64,000 bases of DNA from Rhizobium sp. RCAM05350 (GCA_024426085.1 CP087971.1:132001-196000); one strand, 5' to 3'. Positions 1 to 9,797 are shown, numbered from the stretch's first letter. Notes: generated from the sequence alone by a model not told the origin. Translations and numbers: made by a program.

Positions 1-429
1 TCGGACGCACGCATCACCGTCGGCGAACTCGTGCCCGCCGTCGTCGCCTGGGCGCGTGGCCCAATGGCCGAGGTGTTCGTGGGTTGTCTCGATGATGACA
101 GGGTGACCATTCGAGAAGGCGATGTCGGCCGTCTCATCCAGTCGGCTGCCACCGAATATGACGCGATCCTGCTTGATGTCGACAATGGTCCGGAGGGGCT
201 GACCCGCAGGGCAAACGACGATCTCTACAGCGTCGCAGGCCTTCGTGCGGCGCGCAAGGCGCTGAAGCCGAACGGCGTTCTTTCTGTCTGGTCATCGGCG
301 CCGGACGCAGGCTTCACGCGCCGGCTGAAGGAGGCAGGTTTCGCTGTTGAAGAACTGTCGGTTCGTGCCAGCACCAAGGGCCGCGGCGCGCGCCATGTCA
401 TCTGGATGGCGACCAGGACGGGACGCTAA
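1..429 (+). CDS. Spermidine synthase-like protein, C-terminal part
   Basis: The window begins inside this gene; the frame is open from base 1, so no start can be assigned. The visible 142 residues have the Rossmann-fold second half of the spermine/spermidine synthase family: an acidic motif YDAILLDVDNGP, a strand-helix with LKPNGVLSVWSS, and a C-terminal FAVEELSVRAS strand. Rhizobial proteins of this kind are annotated as spermidine synthase-like, but many lack proven polyamine activity, so the substrate is open. It ends 14 bases before the convergent stop of the next gene. Confidence 0.65.
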   Translation, partial: SDARITVGELVPAVVAWARGPMAEVFVGCLDDDRVTIREGDVGRLIQSAATEYDAILLDVDNGPEGLTRRANDDLYSVAGLRAARKALKPNGVLSVWSSAPDAGFTRRLKEAGFAVEELSVRASTKGRGARHVIWMATRTGR

Positions 430-443
430 CCGCCGTCCCGTCG

Positions 444-812
444 CTAAAGACCTTCGCGTTCCAAAAGGATACGCACCTCGTCGAACCGGCGTTTGTTTTC
501 CTCATTCTTTTCGCCCGCCGAATAACAGGTGCTGGCGAGGCAAAAGCGCTTCAGCCTGAACGGTGCCTTGGCGCTGTCGAACTGGCATTCGATCGTGTCG
601 ACCATGTCCTTCTTCTCGACGCCGTCGCGGGTGGAATAGGTCATGCGTGCGCCCGGCGGCTTGAGTTCTGGGAACGACTGGACGACGCCGGTATGCAGGG
701 TGTCGGTCATCAGCAGATGCTTTGCCACCTTCACGCACAGGTCTTCAACCTTCATCGACTGGGCGGCGGCCGGCGAGGCCAACAGCACCAGGGCAAGTAA
801 GATTTTTCTCAT
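444..812 (-). CDS. Small exported protein of unknown function
   Basis: Intact 122-residue reading frame with a clear Sec signal peptide (MRKILLALVLLASPAAAQS, cleavage likely after AAA or AQS). The mature part of about 100 residues has three cysteines (motifs DLCVKV, IECQFD, FCLASTCYS), which could form disulfides in the periplasm, and ends in a charged helix. I do not recognise the family. It is convergent with the spermidine synthase-like gene and has no partner in its own direction. Confidence 0.7.
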   Translation of the reverse strand: MRKILLALVLLASPAAAQSMKVEDLCVKVAKHLLMTDTLHTGVVQSFPELKPPGARMTYSTRDGVEKKDMVDTIECQFDSAKAPFRLKRFCLASTCYSAGEKNEENKRRFDEVRILLEREGL

Positions 813-1140
813 TACACACTCCTGAAACGCCGGCGCCCAAAGCCGATGCGCCGGACTTAACGGCGCTCATCGCTTTTGGTTCCACAGAAGACGGTGCAAA
901 ACGCCTCGCGTAGTTGTGAAACCCGTCGACTGCATATGAATTGAGCGTAGGATCGTGGTGCGAAATCTTTTTGACGCGTCCATTTCGCAAACTTGGGAAC
1001 GCACAATTCTGTTGTAAAATCCCTGGTTTTGTAGCCCTGAAGATTCCACGCAATAATTCGTCGTGCGGGGCTTTTCCGGCGGAACCAAGCGCTCTCGTCG
1101 CAGTTTCTATTTGGCCACTTTGACAAGGGGAGAGAAGCAG
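813..1140. other. Gap without gene
   Basis: About 330 bases between divergent genes. It must hold the promoters of the exported protein (minus) and the DUF2934 gene (plus), but I see no convincing -35/-10 pair. A good ribosome binding site (aggggagagaag) precedes the ATG at 1141. The short open frames here show no recognisable protein. Confidence 0.5.
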
Positions 1141-1470
1141 ATGACGGATATCAGCGAAGACGACATCAGAATGCGGGCCCACGCTCTTTGGGAAGCCGAC
1201 GGCCGTCCGGACGGAAGCCATGACGTGCATTGGCAGCAGGCATTGCGGGAATTGACGGAGGAGGCCGGTGCGGTTGCTGGGGCTGTTCCGCCGGCTCCGG
1301 CAAAGACCTCCAAGCTTTCCGTCGTCAAGAATGAAGCGGCAATCGAACCTGTTGTCCTGCAAGCGCAGCAAGACTGCCTGATTTTTGGCACTCCGTATGA
1401 AGTGCCGGCCAACCGGCACTTCATACGTTTTCACGTATCCGGTTGTGCGCTATGGCGCGTTTCGACGTGA
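1141..1470 (+). CDS. DUF2934 domain protein
   Basis: A small, probably cytoplasmic protein of 109 residues. Residues 1-40 carry the DUF2934 pattern: an acidic start, then RMRAHALWEADGRPDG and WQQALRELTEE. This short helical domain is common next to glycogen genes in rhizobia and has no known biochemical role. The start at 1141 follows a strong Shine-Dalgarno. The last third (from about residue 85) is encoded by a long perfect inverted repeat, so the natural C-terminus may have been altered by a repeat, or the hairpin may be a terminator in an extended frame. glgA follows 175 bases downstream. Confidence 0.65.
   Translation: MTDISEDDIRMRAHALWEADGRPDGSHDVHWQQALRELTEEAGAVAGAVPPAPAKTSKLSVVKNEAAIEPVVLQAQQDCLIFGTPYEVPANRHFIRFHVSGCALWRVST
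1394..1427. repeat. Perfect 15-bp inverted repeat, terminator-like
   Basis: Arms cgtatgaagtgccgg and ccggcacttcatacg are exact reverse complements separated by ccaa, and TTTTC follows the right arm. It looks like an intrinsic terminator, but it lies inside the DUF2934 frame, 219 bases before the glgA start. It may attenuate read-through into glgA or be an inserted palindrome. Confidence 0.6.
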
Positions 1471-1645
1471 GAGGGAATGGAAAATCGAACATTCGCGGCG
1501 GCCGATTTTGCGATGCAAAATTTTTACGTCTCCGATACGCTTTTCTGCGGACATCGACTTCGCTTTGCAACATCATGGGGCTCGCCGACCTGCTTCGTGC
1601 AGCTGCGTCGCGGTGATAACCGATGCTACAAGGAATGTGACCCGC

Positions 1646-3124
1646 GTGAAGATACTTTCGGTGACGTCGGAAATCTTTCCATTGATCAAGACCGGCGGCC
1701 TTGCGGATGTCACAGGCTCGCTGCCAAAGGCCCTTGAGGGCTACAGCTGCTATACGCGCACGCTCGTGCCCGGCTATCCGCAGCTGTTTGCCAAGCTTCC
1801 AGGTGCCCGGCAGGTTTATTTCTTCCCCGACCTGTTCGGTGCCCCGGCGTCGCTTCTGGAAGCCCGCTACGAGCAGCTTGATCTGCTGATCCTCGATGCG
1901 CCCGCCCTCTACAATCGCCCCGGTGGTCCCTATCTCGACGGATCCGGCCACGATCATTCGGACAATTGGAAACGGTTTGCCGTCTTGTCCTATGTGGCGT
2001 CGGCGATCGCTGGGGGACTGCTTGCGGACTGGTCTCCGGACGTGGTCCATACCCATGACTGGCAGACGGCGCTAACCTCCGTCTACATGCGGTATTCGAG
2101 CAACGCAAAGAAAGTTCCAAGCGTCCTGACGATCCACAACCTGGCATTCCAGGGGCAGTTTCCGACCTCCGTCGTCAGCCAGATCGGCCTGCCGCCGGAG
2201 ACCGTGTCGCTCGATTGTCTCGAATATTACGGTGACGTCAGCTACCTGAAAGGCGGTATCCGCACCGCCACCGCCATCACGACGGTCAGCCCCACCTATG
2301 CGCGCGAAGTCGTCGGGCCGGAACTCGGCATGGGCATGGCCGGTGCGCTGAGTTCCCGTCCGCAGACTTTGACGGGCATCGTCAATGGCATCGACATGGA
2401 TATCTGGAACCCGGCCACCGACGCCTATCTGCCGGCCAACTACGACCACAAGGGTATCAGGCTGCGAGGGCAGAACCGCGCCAAGCTGCTGGAAACCTTT
2501 CGGCTGGACGACGGCCCCGGACCTGTCTTTGCCGCCGTTACGCGGCTGACCTGGCAAAAGGGCGGCGACATGCTGGCCGAGGTGGCGGAGGAAATTTCCG
2601 CGCTCGGCGGCAGGCTGATCGTGCTCGGCAAGGGCGAGGAGCATATCGAGACAGCCCTTCTGGCCATCGCAGGCCGGCATCCCGATCGCATCGGCGTCCG
2701 CATCGGCTATGACGAGGCCACCGCCCATCTTATCCATGGCGGTTCAGACGTCATCATCCAGCCGTCGCGCTTCGAGCCTTGTGGCCTCACCCAGCTCTAT
2801 GCTCTGCGTTATGGCGCGGTGCCGGTCGTGTCGCGCACCGGCGGCCTGTCGGAAACGATCATCGATGCGAATGACGCGGCGATTTCCGCACGGGTGGCAA
2901 CAGGCTTCCAGTTCCATCCGGCGACGGCCGAGAACCTGCGGCTTTCCATCCACCGCGCCTTTGCCGCCTATCGAGAACCGAAGAAATGGGCTCGTCTTCA
3001 GAACCAGGGCATGAAGGCCAACTTCTCCTGGGAGCGGAGCGCCGAACAATATGCGGCGCTCTACGCCCAGCTCATTCCTGGTGGTAGGACACTGCCGGTC
3101 CAGCGGGCAAAGGCTGCGGAGTAA
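1646..3124 (+). CDS. glgA: Glycogen synthase (ADP-glucose)
   Basis: Transfers glucose from ADP-glucose to the growing alpha-1,4-glucan (GT5, GT-B fold, cytoplasm). The GTG at 1646 is chosen because the protein then starts VKILSVTSEIFPL, as in the family, with the nucleotide-sugar-binding KTGGLADV motif at residue 15. An aagga site lies upstream. The C-terminal domain has TRLTWQKGG, VLGKGEEH and the retaining-transferase motif PSRFEPCGLTQLYALRYG. At 492 residues it is the usual length and has no frame break. The usual neighbours glgB, glgC, glgP and pgm are absent, so this may be a second, separate copy. Confidence 0.93.
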   Translation: MKILSVTSEIFPLIKTGGLADVTGSLPKALEGYSCYTRTLVPGYPQLFAKLPGARQVYFFPDLFGAPASLLEARYEQLDLLILDAPALYNRPGGPYLDGSGHDHSDNWKRFAVLSYVASAIAGGLLADWSPDVVHTHDWQTALTSVYMRYSSNAKKVPSVLTIHNLAFQGQFPTSVVSQIGLPPETVSLDCLEYYGDVSYLKGGIRTATAITTVSPTYAREVVGPELGMGMAGALSSRPQTLTGIVNGIDMDIWNPATDAYLPANYDHKGIRLRGQNRAKLLETFRLDDGPGPVFAAVTRLTWQKGGDMLAEVAEEISALGGRLIVLGKGEEHIETALLAIAGRHPDRIGVRIGYDEATAHLIHGGSDVIIQPSRFEPCGLTQLYALRYGAVPVVSRTGGLSETIIDANDAAISARVATGFQFHPATAENLRLSIHRAFAAYREPKKWARLQNQGMKANFSWERSAEQYAALYAQLIPGGRTLPVQRAKAAE

Positions 3125-3434
3125 CGGCGGCCGGCAACGGGCCTGTCCGAATTCTTCCGTCGTTGTGCCCCGTCATGCGGCCGAAGCAGCGCGAGGTTAC
3201 GGGCCTGAAGCTCAAAGACAGTTTGCACGTCTGTATCCATTTCCGTTTCCACGATTGCTGCCGTCACCCGCGCGAGACCTTTCAAGAGATGGCGGCTCAC
3301 GCACGAGACGCAGGCCAAGGGTGTTTTACAGCCCCTTTCAAAAATGGCGAAAAGTTGTCGACGCCCGATTGATGCCCGATTGATGTACGTGCAAGACGCG
3401 CTATCTAGCGCCTGCTGATGATTGATTTTGCGGC
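3125..3434. other. Gap without gene
   Basis: About 310 bases downstream of glgA. I see no gene, only a short tandem repeat (gcccgattgat twice, near 3363-3384). Possibly decayed sequence belonging to the kinase remnant that follows. Confidence 0.4.
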
Positions 3435-3801
3435 TTGGAACCCGTTTTCGTTTCAGGTTTTCATGCAATCGCCTGCTCCGAAACGCGATATCCGTCCCTC
3501 GGCGAGGGTAGCGAAATCTCGTCGCTAATACACCATTTTGATTGGACAAAGACGTCGATCGGTCCGCTTTCGAGCTGGCCTGGAAACCTCAAGTCCATCG
3601 GTGCCATCATCCTGCGCACAAGGCGCCGATGATCCTGCTGTGGGGTGATATTGGCGGCACGGACGAAGGCTCTGGTATCCGGGTTGCCGGTGATTTTCGC
3701 CACCGGCCATAGCGACGCCGGGTCCAAACGTACAACTGGTGGTCAAGCCGTTTTCCGGTGAGACGCTGGCTGCGGCCATTGCTCACGTAACGGGAGGTTA
3801 G
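3435..3801 (+). pseudogene. Remnant of hybrid histidine kinase (N- and C-terminal ends only)
   Basis: Near 3510-3615 a frame reads SSLIHHFDWTKTSIGPL then SSWPGNLKSIGAIIL, the signature N-terminus of PAS-type hybrid sensor kinases (family pattern DWS.TPLGP..SWP.SL). Directly after, from about 3650, another frame reads LAARTKALVSGLPVIFATGHSDA and, one shift later, VVKPFSGETLAAAIAHVTGG and a stop at 3799-3801. This is the end of a receiver domain, with the conserved KPF lysine. The dimerisation, ATPase and most receiver sequence is missing. It reads as an internal deletion joining the two ends of a kinase gene and cannot be functional. Confidence 0.65.
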
Positions 3802-3992
3802 CACCGGCAGAGCCCCCAAACCCGAAAATCGGCCGAAACGGTGCAAAACTCTTTGCCTTGTGTTTCGTGGCGCGGATGCAGGTGACAAAGTTCCCGGGCA
3901 ATGCTCTAACTCTCTAAATTGCATGAAAGTGCAATTGGGGTGATATGAGCTGAGGGGGTTCAGCGCGTGAAAAAGCTTGTGATATCCGGCTG

Positions 3993-6126
3993 TTGGTGTT
4001 GCGGATCTGGTTTGTGGTGACCGTTGTTTTTGGAGGTTTGGTCACTCCTATGCCAGTTCTCGCGCAGGAGGCTACGCCACCTGCATCGGCGGACAAGGTG
4101 GATCAGCTTATTAAGCTTCTGGATGATCCGCAGATACGGGCGCTGCTGAACAAACAGACGGCTGCTCCGGTGACCGAGCCTTCGACCGATATGTCGGCGA
4201 CCGAATTCAGCGCCTGGGGAAACAGGATCCATGAACACTTGCGCGAGGTCGGCCAGGCCATTCCGCAGGTTTCTTCCGAATTCATGCGCGCCGGCAGCAC
4301 CATCGCGGCCGACATCAGCGGCCACGGCCCGCTGGGCGTGTTCCTGCTTTTCCTGACGCTGGTCCTGATCGGCCTCGGCGCGGAATGGCTTTTCCATCGC
4401 ATCGCCAGCCGCAGCCGCGTGCATGCGGCGCTGGCACAGACGGATGGGACGAGCGAAAACCCGCTGCATAATGCGGGCCGTCACCTGTTTGCATTGCTGG
4501 CTCCTCTGGTCGCCTTCAGTCTCGCCAGTCTTGGCCTGTTCATGGCGATGACCTGGCCGCCGCTTCTGGATGCCATCATGCTGCCCTTGCTGCTGGGTGT
4601 CATCGCCTGCCGGTTCGTGATTCGTATCGCCCGGGTTCTGCTGGTTGGACCGCGCGGCATCAAAGACCCTGACACCGCGCAAGGCCTGGTTCCGACCGAT
4701 CGGGCATCCGGTGTCTTCTGGTACAAGCGCATCTTCCGGCTCGCCTGCATCCTGTTTGCCGGCTGGGCTCTGGCCGGCGTTATGACGGCGCTTCATATTA
4801 CGCCTGGGGTCAAGGGCGTGGTCGTCTACGCGCTCGGCCTTGGCTTGCTGCTGGTAGCCATCGAGACTGTCTGGAACCGTCCGGCGGCGATAGCCCGACC
4901 GCATGGCCGCGGGGCGATGGAGTGGGCGCTGACGTTTTATCTTTGCCTGCTGTGGGTGCTCTGGGTGGCGGGCGTCATCATCATCCTGTGGCTGGGTATC
5001 TACGCGCTCATTCTGCCTGGCCTGCTAAAGGCGACCACTGCCATGGCGAAGAATGCTTTCGCAGGCAATCCCGACATTCCCGGAAGCGGCAATCCGGTCA
5101 TCGAGGTGCTGGTGGAACGTGGCGCGCGGGCTCTGATCATCACGTTCGCGGTTCTATGGCTCGGCTTCATCGTCAGCAGGCGTGCGTCGATGTTCACCGG
5201 CGAGGCGATGACCGATCGCCTCATCCAGGGTGCTTTAGCAGGTGCGATCATCCTGCTTGTCGCTGATATCTTGTGGCAGATCGTTAAGGCGGTCATCAAT
5301 CGTTCGCTGGATAAGGCACGGGTTTCAGTCGCCGACGACTCCGCCCATGCGGCGCAGAAACGGCCGACTGTTGACGCTGCTGCCGCTCCTGCGGACCGCA
5401 CTGGCAGTCATCATTACGCTGATCGCGGTGTTGATGGTCCTCTCCGGCCTTGGGGTTCAGATCGGTCCGTTGATCGCCGGTGCCGGCATTTTCGGCGTGG
5501 CGATCGGCTTCAGTTCCTGCAAACCCTTGTCAAGGATGTGATCAGCGGCGTCTTCTACATGATGGATGATGCCTTTCGCGTCGGGGAATATATCCAGAGC
5601 GGCAGCTACAAGGGCACAGTGGAATCCTTCAGCATCCGCTCCGTCCGGCTGCGGCACCACCGTGGCCCGGTTTTCACCTGTACCCTTCGGCACGCTAGGT
5701 GCTGTCCAGAACATGAGCCGCGACTGGGTGATCGACAAGTTCACGATCTCGGTCGGTTATGGCACCGACATCAACAAGGTCCGAAAGATGGTCAAAGGGG
5801 TGGGAGCTGCGCTTCTTGAGGATGAGGAATACGGCTCAATGATCCTGGAAACGCTGAAGATGAAGGGCGTCGAGCAGTTCAGCGATTACGGCATCAACCT
5901 CAGCTTCACGATGATGACCAAGCCGGGCTACCAGACGACGATCCGCCGGAAGGCCTACATGATGATCCGTGAAGCATTTATAACGAATGGCGTCGTCTTC
6001 GCATCGCCGACCGTTCAGGTCGCCAGCAACGATCCGTCGTCGGCCGCCGCTGCGGCTGCAACCGTCAAGGCGGCGATGGATCAAAAGAAGCTGGCCGAGG
6101 GGGGAGAGGGCGGGGAGGGAGTTTGA
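3993..6126 (+). CDS. MscS family mechanosensitive ion channel (three frame breaks)
   Basis: Inner-membrane channel that opens on membrane tension, here a long form of about 710 residues with an N-terminal signal peptide (start TTG at 3993, cleavage after VLAQ) and a soluble periplasmic stretch before several membrane helices. The pore region reads LIAGAGIFGVAIGF, then TLVKDVISGVFYMMDD and FRVGEYIQSGSYKGTV, the TM3 and beta domain of MscS. The C-terminal alpha/beta domain follows from 5710 (VIDKFTISVGYGTD). Frame breaks lie near 5350, 5515 and 5660; the last is an extra t before gtaccc. No motif is lost, so the gene is probably intact in the organism. Confidence 0.85.
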
Positions 6127-6252
6127 TAAGTGCTCACCCTATTTCCTCGTAAAGCTCTCGCAGCGTCCTCAGCGTTTGCTTGAGGACGGCGGCTGGGGCG
6201 CTCAGGTTGCTTGCAGAAGGGCGTCGGAGTTTTAGGCTGTGGGGCCAAGGAG

Positions 6253-6276
6253 AAGGCCGGACGTCTGTCCGGCCTT
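6253..6276. terminator. Bidirectional hairpin terminator
   Basis: Perfect 10-bp stem aaggccggac / gtccggcctt with a gtct loop, between the convergent ends of the mscS gene and the DUF6481 gene. The run of T residues after it is weak on both strands. Confidence 0.7.
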
Positions 6277-6285
6277 CACTATTAA

Positions 6286-6667
6286 TTAGCGCTGGCGCGC
6301 CTTGCGGGCGGCATAGCGGCGATCGCGCTCGGCCTTGCGTTCGGCTTCGTCGGCAACAACGCGGGCGATGCGCTCACGAGCGGCTTCTTCGCGGGCGACG
6401 GCTTCGGCTCTCGATTCCAGTTCCGCGGCGGCCGTCAATGCTGCGGCTTCTGCGAGCTGGCGCTCGTTTTCTTCCTGCTTCAGGCGGTCGCGTTCGGCGC
6501 GGCGGGTTTCGCTTCGCAGCCGTGTTGGCCTGCCGCTCGGCGAGCTTGGCGGCCAGTTCCGGGTCGTCAGCCTTCGGTGCCGATGCAAACTTCTTCAAAA
6601 GCTGCTGCTTGGCTTCGGCTGCGGCTTTGCGCCGATCGGCAAAGCCATTATCGGATGCGTGTCTCAA
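6286..6667 (-). CDS. DUF6481 family small coiled-coil protein (frame break)
   Basis: Short protein of about 125 residues, rich in Ala, Glu, Arg and Lys. The N-terminal part reads SDNGFADRRKAAAEAKQQLL and the C-terminus AERKAERDRRYAARKARQR, the typical ends of DUF6481 proteins found beside cold-shock genes in rhizobia. The middle is a long charged helix. The frame changes near 6513. The start is uncertain: TTG at 6667 is the first possible in frame, and another small break upstream is possible. The function of the family is unknown; a nucleic-acid- or ribosome-associated role is a guess from composition. Confidence 0.65.
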
Positions 6668-6885
6668 TCTTCGTCGTCCTTGTTTGCAGATTTATCGTTG
6701 GTCGGGCATGGCCGGGAAAGAATTCGTCGCCGTGCCAGTCGACATATGTGTCGTTTCGCATTTTGCGCCTTCCCAAGATAGAGTGGAAGCGTCAAAAAAT
6801 AGATAGGTCGCCGTCTTTTACGTCCTATTTCACTAAGACTGAATAATAACAGTCATATGGCGGCCGGGGAAACAGTGCCAGACAG

Positions 6886-7108
6886 TCAGCGTTTTGCCGG
6901 TTTCTCTGATGCCGCAGCCTTGGCGGTTGCAGCAGCTTCCTTTTCCAGCCGCAATTCGCGCAGCCGCTGTGTCTTTGCATCACGCTCGGCGGCAACGGCA
7001 TCGATTTCTGAAATCGTCCGGTTGCAGGGCCATGAACTGGGTCTGCGTGCGGCTGAATGCCGTTTCCGCCTGGTCGCGGGCTTTGGTCGATTTCTCGGTC
7101 AAAATCAT
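6886..7108 (-). CDS. Small charged helical protein (frame break)
   Basis: Starting from ATG at 7108, the minus strand reads MILTEKSTKARDQAETAF and continues to QTQFMAL. After a one-base shift near 7015 it reads EIDAVAAERDAKTQRLRE, then LRLEKEAAATAKAAA and a stop at 6886. The result is a protein of about 74 residues with a lysine-rich tail. Similar short proteins occur near cspA in rhizobia (from memory, name not recalled). It lies between DUF6481 and cspA, all on the minus strand. Confidence 0.5.
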
Positions 7109-7183
7109 ATCCTGGTGCTGTCGCACCGGCGTTTCGTCCAGATCGTTCTGTCGAATACGGTGCGCATGTTGGCTGTTCAGCCA

Positions 7184-7213
7184 AGAAAAAGGCCAGGCGA
7201 TTTGCCTGACCTT
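7184..7213 (-). terminator. Intrinsic terminator of cspA
   Basis: On the minus strand: stem aaggtcaggc / gcctggcctt (one G-T pair), loop aaatc, then ttttt. It lies 65 bases after the cspA stop. Confidence 0.75.
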
Positions 7214-7277
7214 CCATTGGATTCACCTCGTCAACGATGCCAGTACATCCGTGGTCATCGGAGAGGCTACATCCGAT

Positions 7278-7487
7278 TTAAGCAGCCTGGAGCTGGCAAG
7301 CGGACATTTTGCCCGACTTGTTGTCGCGTTCCATCTCGTAGCCGATCTTCTGGCCTTCGACGATTTCGCGCATGCCGGCCCGCTCGACAGCGGAGATGTG
7401 GACGAAAACGTCCGGACCGCCGTTGTCAGGCTGAATGAAGCCGAAGCCCTTGGTGGAATTGAACCATTTAACTGTGCCAGTGGTCAT
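7278..7487 (-). CDS. cspA: Cold-shock protein, CspA family
   Basis: Single cold-shock domain of 69 residues, an RNA chaperone that binds single-stranded nucleic acid through RNP1 (KGFGFI) and RNP2 (VFVHIS). The start MTTGTVKWF is preceded by gaaaggg seven bases upstream; the longer frame to 7511 lacks a good site. A strong promoter lies about 150 bases upstream, so the mRNA has a leader of about 140 nt, as in thermoregulated cspA mRNAs. A terminator follows. Intact. Confidence 0.93.
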   Translation of the reverse strand: MTTGTVKWFNSTKGFGFIQPDNGGPDVFVHISAVERAGMREIVEGQKIGYEMERDNKSGKMSACQLQAA

Positions 7488-7633
7488 AACGAACCCTTTC
7501 AATAGCAACATGTATCCATCGCCGTACGACGCACAGCGATCAGTAGTCTCGATTTTTGAAGGGGGAAGTTCGTCAGAGACGCGGCAAGCGCGGGCAGAAA
7601 CAAATATCGGTCAAACAACTATCGATAGGTGCT

Positions 7634-7662
7634 CATATAAGCCGCCCTTTCCGGTTTGTCAA
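7634..7662 (-). promoter_or_regulatory. Sigma-70 promoter of cspA
   Basis: On the minus strand a consensus TTGACA (7657-7662), a 17-base spacer and TATATG (7634-7639). Transcription would start near 7627, giving a 5' leader of about 140 nt before the cspA ATG at 7487. The rest of the 317-base divergent region up to the LysR start at 7806 shows no gene. Confidence 0.75.
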
Positions 7663-7805
7663 CTTTTAGTTTTCGCCGGTTGCGGATTGTGCCTTTTGGT
7701 TGTCTCGATCGGTGACTTCCCGTCAAATCAAGCGCCTCTTCTGCCAGCGAGGACTATGATACAACTCTCACCAATCTTTGGATGTTTGATGAGGTGCGTG
7801 AAATA

Positions 7806-8709
7806 ATGAACAAGACGGGGTTGCTGGAACTGAACGCTGTCGTCGCCGTTGCCGCAGCCCGGAATTTCCGCGTTGCCGCCTCCGAACTCGGCCTGTCTCC
7901 TTCGGCACTCAGCCACGCAGTCGCGGCCCTTGAGGGGCGCATGGGTGTCAGGCTTTTCCACCGCACAACGCGTAGCGTCTCGCCAACGGCGGCGGGCGAA
8001 GAGTTTCTCGGACGCATCCGCCCGGCGCTGAAGGAGATCGCCGCGGCGATGGAAGCGGCCAACCAGTTCCGCCATACGCCGGCGGGCGTTTTGCGGATCA
8101 ACACCTCCGAAGGCGGTGTGCGCGGATTGCTGATGCCGGTCATCGTCGAATTCACCCGCCGGTTTCCTGATATGCAGGTCGATATCGTCACCGAGGGCAA
8201 GCTGGTCGACATCATCGCCGACGGGTTCGACGCGGGCATACGCTTGGCCGAAACCGTGCCGCAGGACATGATCGCCGTACCGCTGACGGAGGAGGAGTGT
8301 TTCGCCGTCGTGGCGTCGCCTGCCTATTTCAGAAGCGCATGCGCGCCCGACGACACCGATGGACCTTCTGGCGCATGACTGCATCCGCCTGCGCCTGCCG
8401 AGCGGGTTGGTCTATCGCTGGGAATTCGAAAAACGCGGCGAGGAGATCCGGCTGGATGTCACCGGCCCGCTGACGCTGCAGGCGACCGACCTCATCATCG
8501 AGGCAGCACTGGCCGGCGCCGGCATCGCCTATGTCACCCCGCGCAACGCGGCGCCCTATCTTGCCGATGGCAGGCTGGTGCGCGTTCTCGCCGACTGGAC
8601 ACCACCGTTTCCGGGCCTGCGGCTTTACTATTCCGGCCACCGTCACGTTCCGGCAGGTCTGCGCGCCTTTATCGATCTGATGCGCGAGATGAAAATTCAG
8701 GCGCAATAG
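7806..8709 (+). CDS. LysR family transcriptional regulator (frame break)
   Basis: About 300 residues. The winged-helix N-terminus reads LNAVVAVAAARNFRVAASEL then SPSALSHAVAALEGRMGVRL and FHRTTRSVSPT. The effector domain follows, with INTSEGGVRGLLMPVI and, after a break near 8345, ADLIIEAALAGAGIAYV written here as TDLIIEAALAGAGIAYVT. The start at 7806 matches the family start just before the HTH. It precedes the dioxygenase-esterase pair on the same strand by 144 bases and probably controls it in response to a quinone or aromatic electrophile (inference). cspA is divergent. Confidence 0.87.
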
Positions 8710-8853
8710 ATCGATGCTTCCTTGAACAGTGATTTTTCGTTGTTCATTAAATGAAGACAATGCGTCCAACCCCTCGCGTCTATCGCCTTCGTCGAAATAG
8801 GCACATCTATATCAGCGACACGAAGCCCGGCTCGGGCAGAAAGGGATCAGATC

Positions 8854-9785
8854 ATGCTCACTCAGATCAAGGGCCTGCATCACGTCACCTCGATGGCGGC
8901 AGATGCCCGTACCAACAACCAGTTTTTCACCGACGTCCTCGGCCTGCGCCGGGTCAAGAAGACGGTCAACTTCGACTCGCCCGATGTCTACCACCTCTAT
9001 TACGGCGACGAGACCGGCGCACCCGGCACTGTCATGACCTATTTCCCATTCCCGGACATGGGTCCCGGCCGTCCGGGAACCGGCGAAGTCGGCACCACAG
9101 TGTTCTCCGTTCCTGAAGGCTCGCTCGGCTTCTGGAGCGAGCGGCTGTCCAAACGCGGCGTTTCGGGCATCAAGGCCGAAGAGACCTTCGGCGAAAAGCG
9201 GCTGAACTTTGCCGGTCCGGACGGCGACGGCTTCGCGCTGGTCGAGGTCCGGGATGACAACCGTCCAGTCTGGACTGCAAACGGTGTTTCCGAAGATCAC
9301 GCGATCCGCGGGTTCCATTCGGTCGCCATGCGTCTTCGTGACGAAGGGGCAACGGCCGAGTTGTTGAAATATATGGGCTACGAGACGCTCGATACCAAGG
9401 ATGGCGTCACCCGGCTGATCGTGCCCGGCAGCAATGGCGCGGGTCTGATCGACCTCGAAACCATGCCGAACATCCAGCGCGGCCTGCAGGGTGCAGGTTC
9501 GGTCCACCATGTCGCCTTCTCGGTCGAAAACCGGGAAAAGCAACTGGAAGTGCGGAAGGCCCTGATGGACACGGGTTACCACGTCACGCCGGTGATCGAC
9601 CGCGACTATTTCTGGGCGATCTATTTCCGCACGCCGGGTGGCGTTCTGTTCGAGATCGCCACCAATGAACCGGGCTTCGACACGACGAGGACACGGCGCA
9701 TCTGGGCGAGGCACTGAAACTGCCGCAGCAGCACAAGCACCTGCGGCCGATCCTCGAGCAGCACCTGGCAAAGCTGGAAGGCTAA
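8854..9785 (+). CDS. Ring-cleaving dioxygenase, VOC/glyoxalase family (MhqO type; frame break)
   Basis: Two tandem VOC domains (MLTQIKGLHHVTSMAADA near residue 1, GFHSVAMRL near 150), about 310 residues. The iron ligands of this extradiol-dioxygenase type are visible: His in GLHHVT, His in GSVHHVAF, and Glu in GGVLFEIATNEPGF. Bacillus MhqO relatives degrade or detoxify hydroquinones. The frame breaks at about 9683 (one extra base), after which the tail ends in LRPILEQHLAKLEG and a stop at 9785. The esterase gene follows after 12 bases, so the two form an operon. Confidence 0.85.
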
Positions 9786-9797
9786 GGGAGAGATACA

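Noticed and set aside
3960-4904. Minus-strand frame of 314 codons opposite mscS
   Set aside because: Shadow frame without family pattern; the plus strand encodes membrane helices of MscS.
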